In this document: positions 62,931 to 64,000 of the stretch, piece after piece
Layout of the letters: each line of letters starts with the position of its first letter
Numbering within the stretch: position 1 is the stretch's first letter
NCBI RefSeq assembly: GCF_905475345.1
Contig: NC_066608.1
Location: 2,231,501 to 2,295,500 of the forward strand
Source of the DNA: Vespula vulgaris
Lineage: Eukaryota > Arthropoda > Insecta > Hymenoptera > Vespidae
DNA length: 64,000 bases
Reading direction: 5' to 3'
Translations under genes and position numbers: made by a program
The notes under the pieces: model-generated
Database searches by the model: none
What the model saw: the letters and a program-made list of their open reading frames with translations, nothing else
Told to the model about the DNA's origin: nothing

Positions 62931-63520
62931 TTATACTTGTGTTTCGCTACCACTATGATACTTTCTATGTTTCCTATGTTTCTTATGACTTCTATGACTA
63001 CTAGACGACGAATTACTAACGATTTGATGTTGATGTAGAAGTGAATGCTGCGGTGGAGCCAAATGGCCGAGATGATGAATTTGATGTGGCGTTGGACTTG
63101 TAGAACCCGGATTGAAACAATGTACTACGGGTACAGGTACTCCATGAGGATGACACTTGTGAGGTGGTTGTTTGCAAGGTGGTAAACGTCTCCAAACGTT
63201 CATTAAATTAGGCCACCAAATCCAAGCAGCTGTAACTATGCCACTTCCTAAAGAAGCTACTAATCGAAGAACGAAAAACTGAACGAGAGGTTTCGACGGT
63301 ACTCTGGGTGAACTCGATGGTTCTGGTGCTCTGAGCCATCTTTCACGACCCCACCATTCGTAAAAGGTTGTACTGGTTAAACAAAACATTGTCACTGCAT
63401 AAAATGTAGCAAAGAGACCGACTCTAGTTAACAAAATTTTATGTCTCCTATGTATTTCACCCGGTGACTTTGACGAATCTCTTTGTCTGATCAATGGATT
63501 GGGATGTTGTTGTTGTTGTA

Positions 63521-63555
<35 letters not shown>

Positions 63556-63718
63556 AGTGCGTTTACAACGGAGCTTGGTGTGACCAATGGCCTTGGTAAT
63601 AAAAGAGACGTTATACCGACAAGAAGGAACGTTGTACCCAGACATAGATAAACGAATTGTGGTATTAATACGAGAACCAAAAGAGATCGGGCATTTTGTT
63701 GTCCTACGAAGCAACTTC
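62931..63718 (-). CDS. Frizzled-family receptor, last coding exon (partial)
   Basis: Frizzleds are seven-pass Wnt receptors of the plasma membrane. Only the 3' exon is present (262 codons including stop); it begins in phase 1 after a TTTCAG acceptor, and the Cys-rich domain and TM1-4 lie beyond the window's right end. Visible parts: the ECL2 motif SCFVGQQN (1-8), TM5 (about 11-40), an enlarged third loop with a Gln/His run (55-71), TM6 (about 98-117), then FYEWWGRERW, TM7 (about 143-168) and a His/Pro/Ser-rich tail of about 90 residues ending SETQV. The Dishevelled-binding KTxxxW motif after TM7 is not conserved: the matching place reads WIWWPNLMNVW. The ending ETQV is a class I PDZ ligand. 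The family is secure, but the paralogue is uncertain; a divergent Fz3- or Fz4-like member is possible. Confidence 0.85.
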
Positions 63719-64000
63719 CTGAAACATAGATGCGAACGAACAAATAATTTGTTGTTTTATATTATCCATGAATGAAATATGTGTTATCGTGAAATTAGAA
63801 TAATGGTAAGTAAACCTGAGCATTTTATTGCACTCCCTACTCTCTCATTTCACATCTCTTTATGAAACAATTATTTGAAAAACGTAGAAAAGAAAAAAAC
63901 ATATTTTGTCATATTAAAAAGAAGTACAAATAAATAAACTATTTGTGTTTTTATATTCGACAACTTTCTTTTTTATCCACGAACGAAATACTTCACAACG
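63719..64000. other. Frizzled intron
   Basis: Upstream (in minus-strand sense) of the Frizzled terminal exon. AT-rich, with no further Frizzled-like exon visible before the window ends. Confidence 0.6.

Noticed and set aside
1..64000. Transposons, CRISPR arrays, rRNA genes
   Set aside because: No transposase or reverse transcriptase frame, no long terminal or inverted repeats, no regularly spaced prokaryotic-type repeats and no rRNA-like segment were seen by eye; old fragmentary elements could be missed.

Overview
This is eukaryotic DNA from an insect. The evidence is an RR-2 chitin-binding cuticle protein whose first coding exon is only four codons, split genes with GT-AG introns that are mostly short (about 65 to 330 bases), very high A+T, and dense microsatellites. 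A REC8 orthologue with normal kleisin ends argues against a Drosophila-like fly. An AT-rich hymenopteran is my best guess, but the order is inference.

The window has two halves. Bases 1 to about 33,630 hold no protein-coding gene I can support. This half contains long homopurine, homopyrimidine and (TA)n tracts, trinucleotide and tetranucleotide microsatellites, and four sets of degenerate tandem repeats with units of about 80, 110-150, 190 and 196 bases. It also has a few islands of less AT-rich sequence that could be regulatory elements or non-coding exons. One of these carries a TATA/CCAAT arrangement near 3.7 kb.

Bases 33,634 to 63,718 are gene-dense. In order: MDN1/midasin (+), 3' part only, from inside the sixth AAA module to the MIDAS domain and stop; mRpS15 (+), a mitochondrial ribosomal protein; an RR-2 cuticle protein (+); MEAF6/Eaf6 (-), a histone acetyltransferase subunit; an unassigned spliced transcript candidate (+) with a small ORF; REC8 (-), the meiotic cohesin kleisin, 12 exons; RMI1 (+), the BLM-TOP3A complex scaffold, 8 exons; and the last coding exon of a Frizzled-family receptor (-). 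REC8 and RMI1 are divergent, with start codons about 530 bases apart, and both act on meiotic chromosomes. All exon joins given here were derived by hand from GT-AG sites and kept in frame; none was checked against transcripts.

The points most worth following up are: the absence of the first roughly 1,900 codons of MDN1 from the 33 kb upstream of its first visible exon; the spliced candidate locus at 54.1-55.2 kb with a diverged tandem copy of its promoter; the four degenerate repeat arrays; a separase-like site in REC8 built across an exon junction; repeated acidic motifs in RMI1; and a Frizzled tail with no KTxxxW motif, a glutamine-rich third loop and a C-terminal PDZ-type ending.
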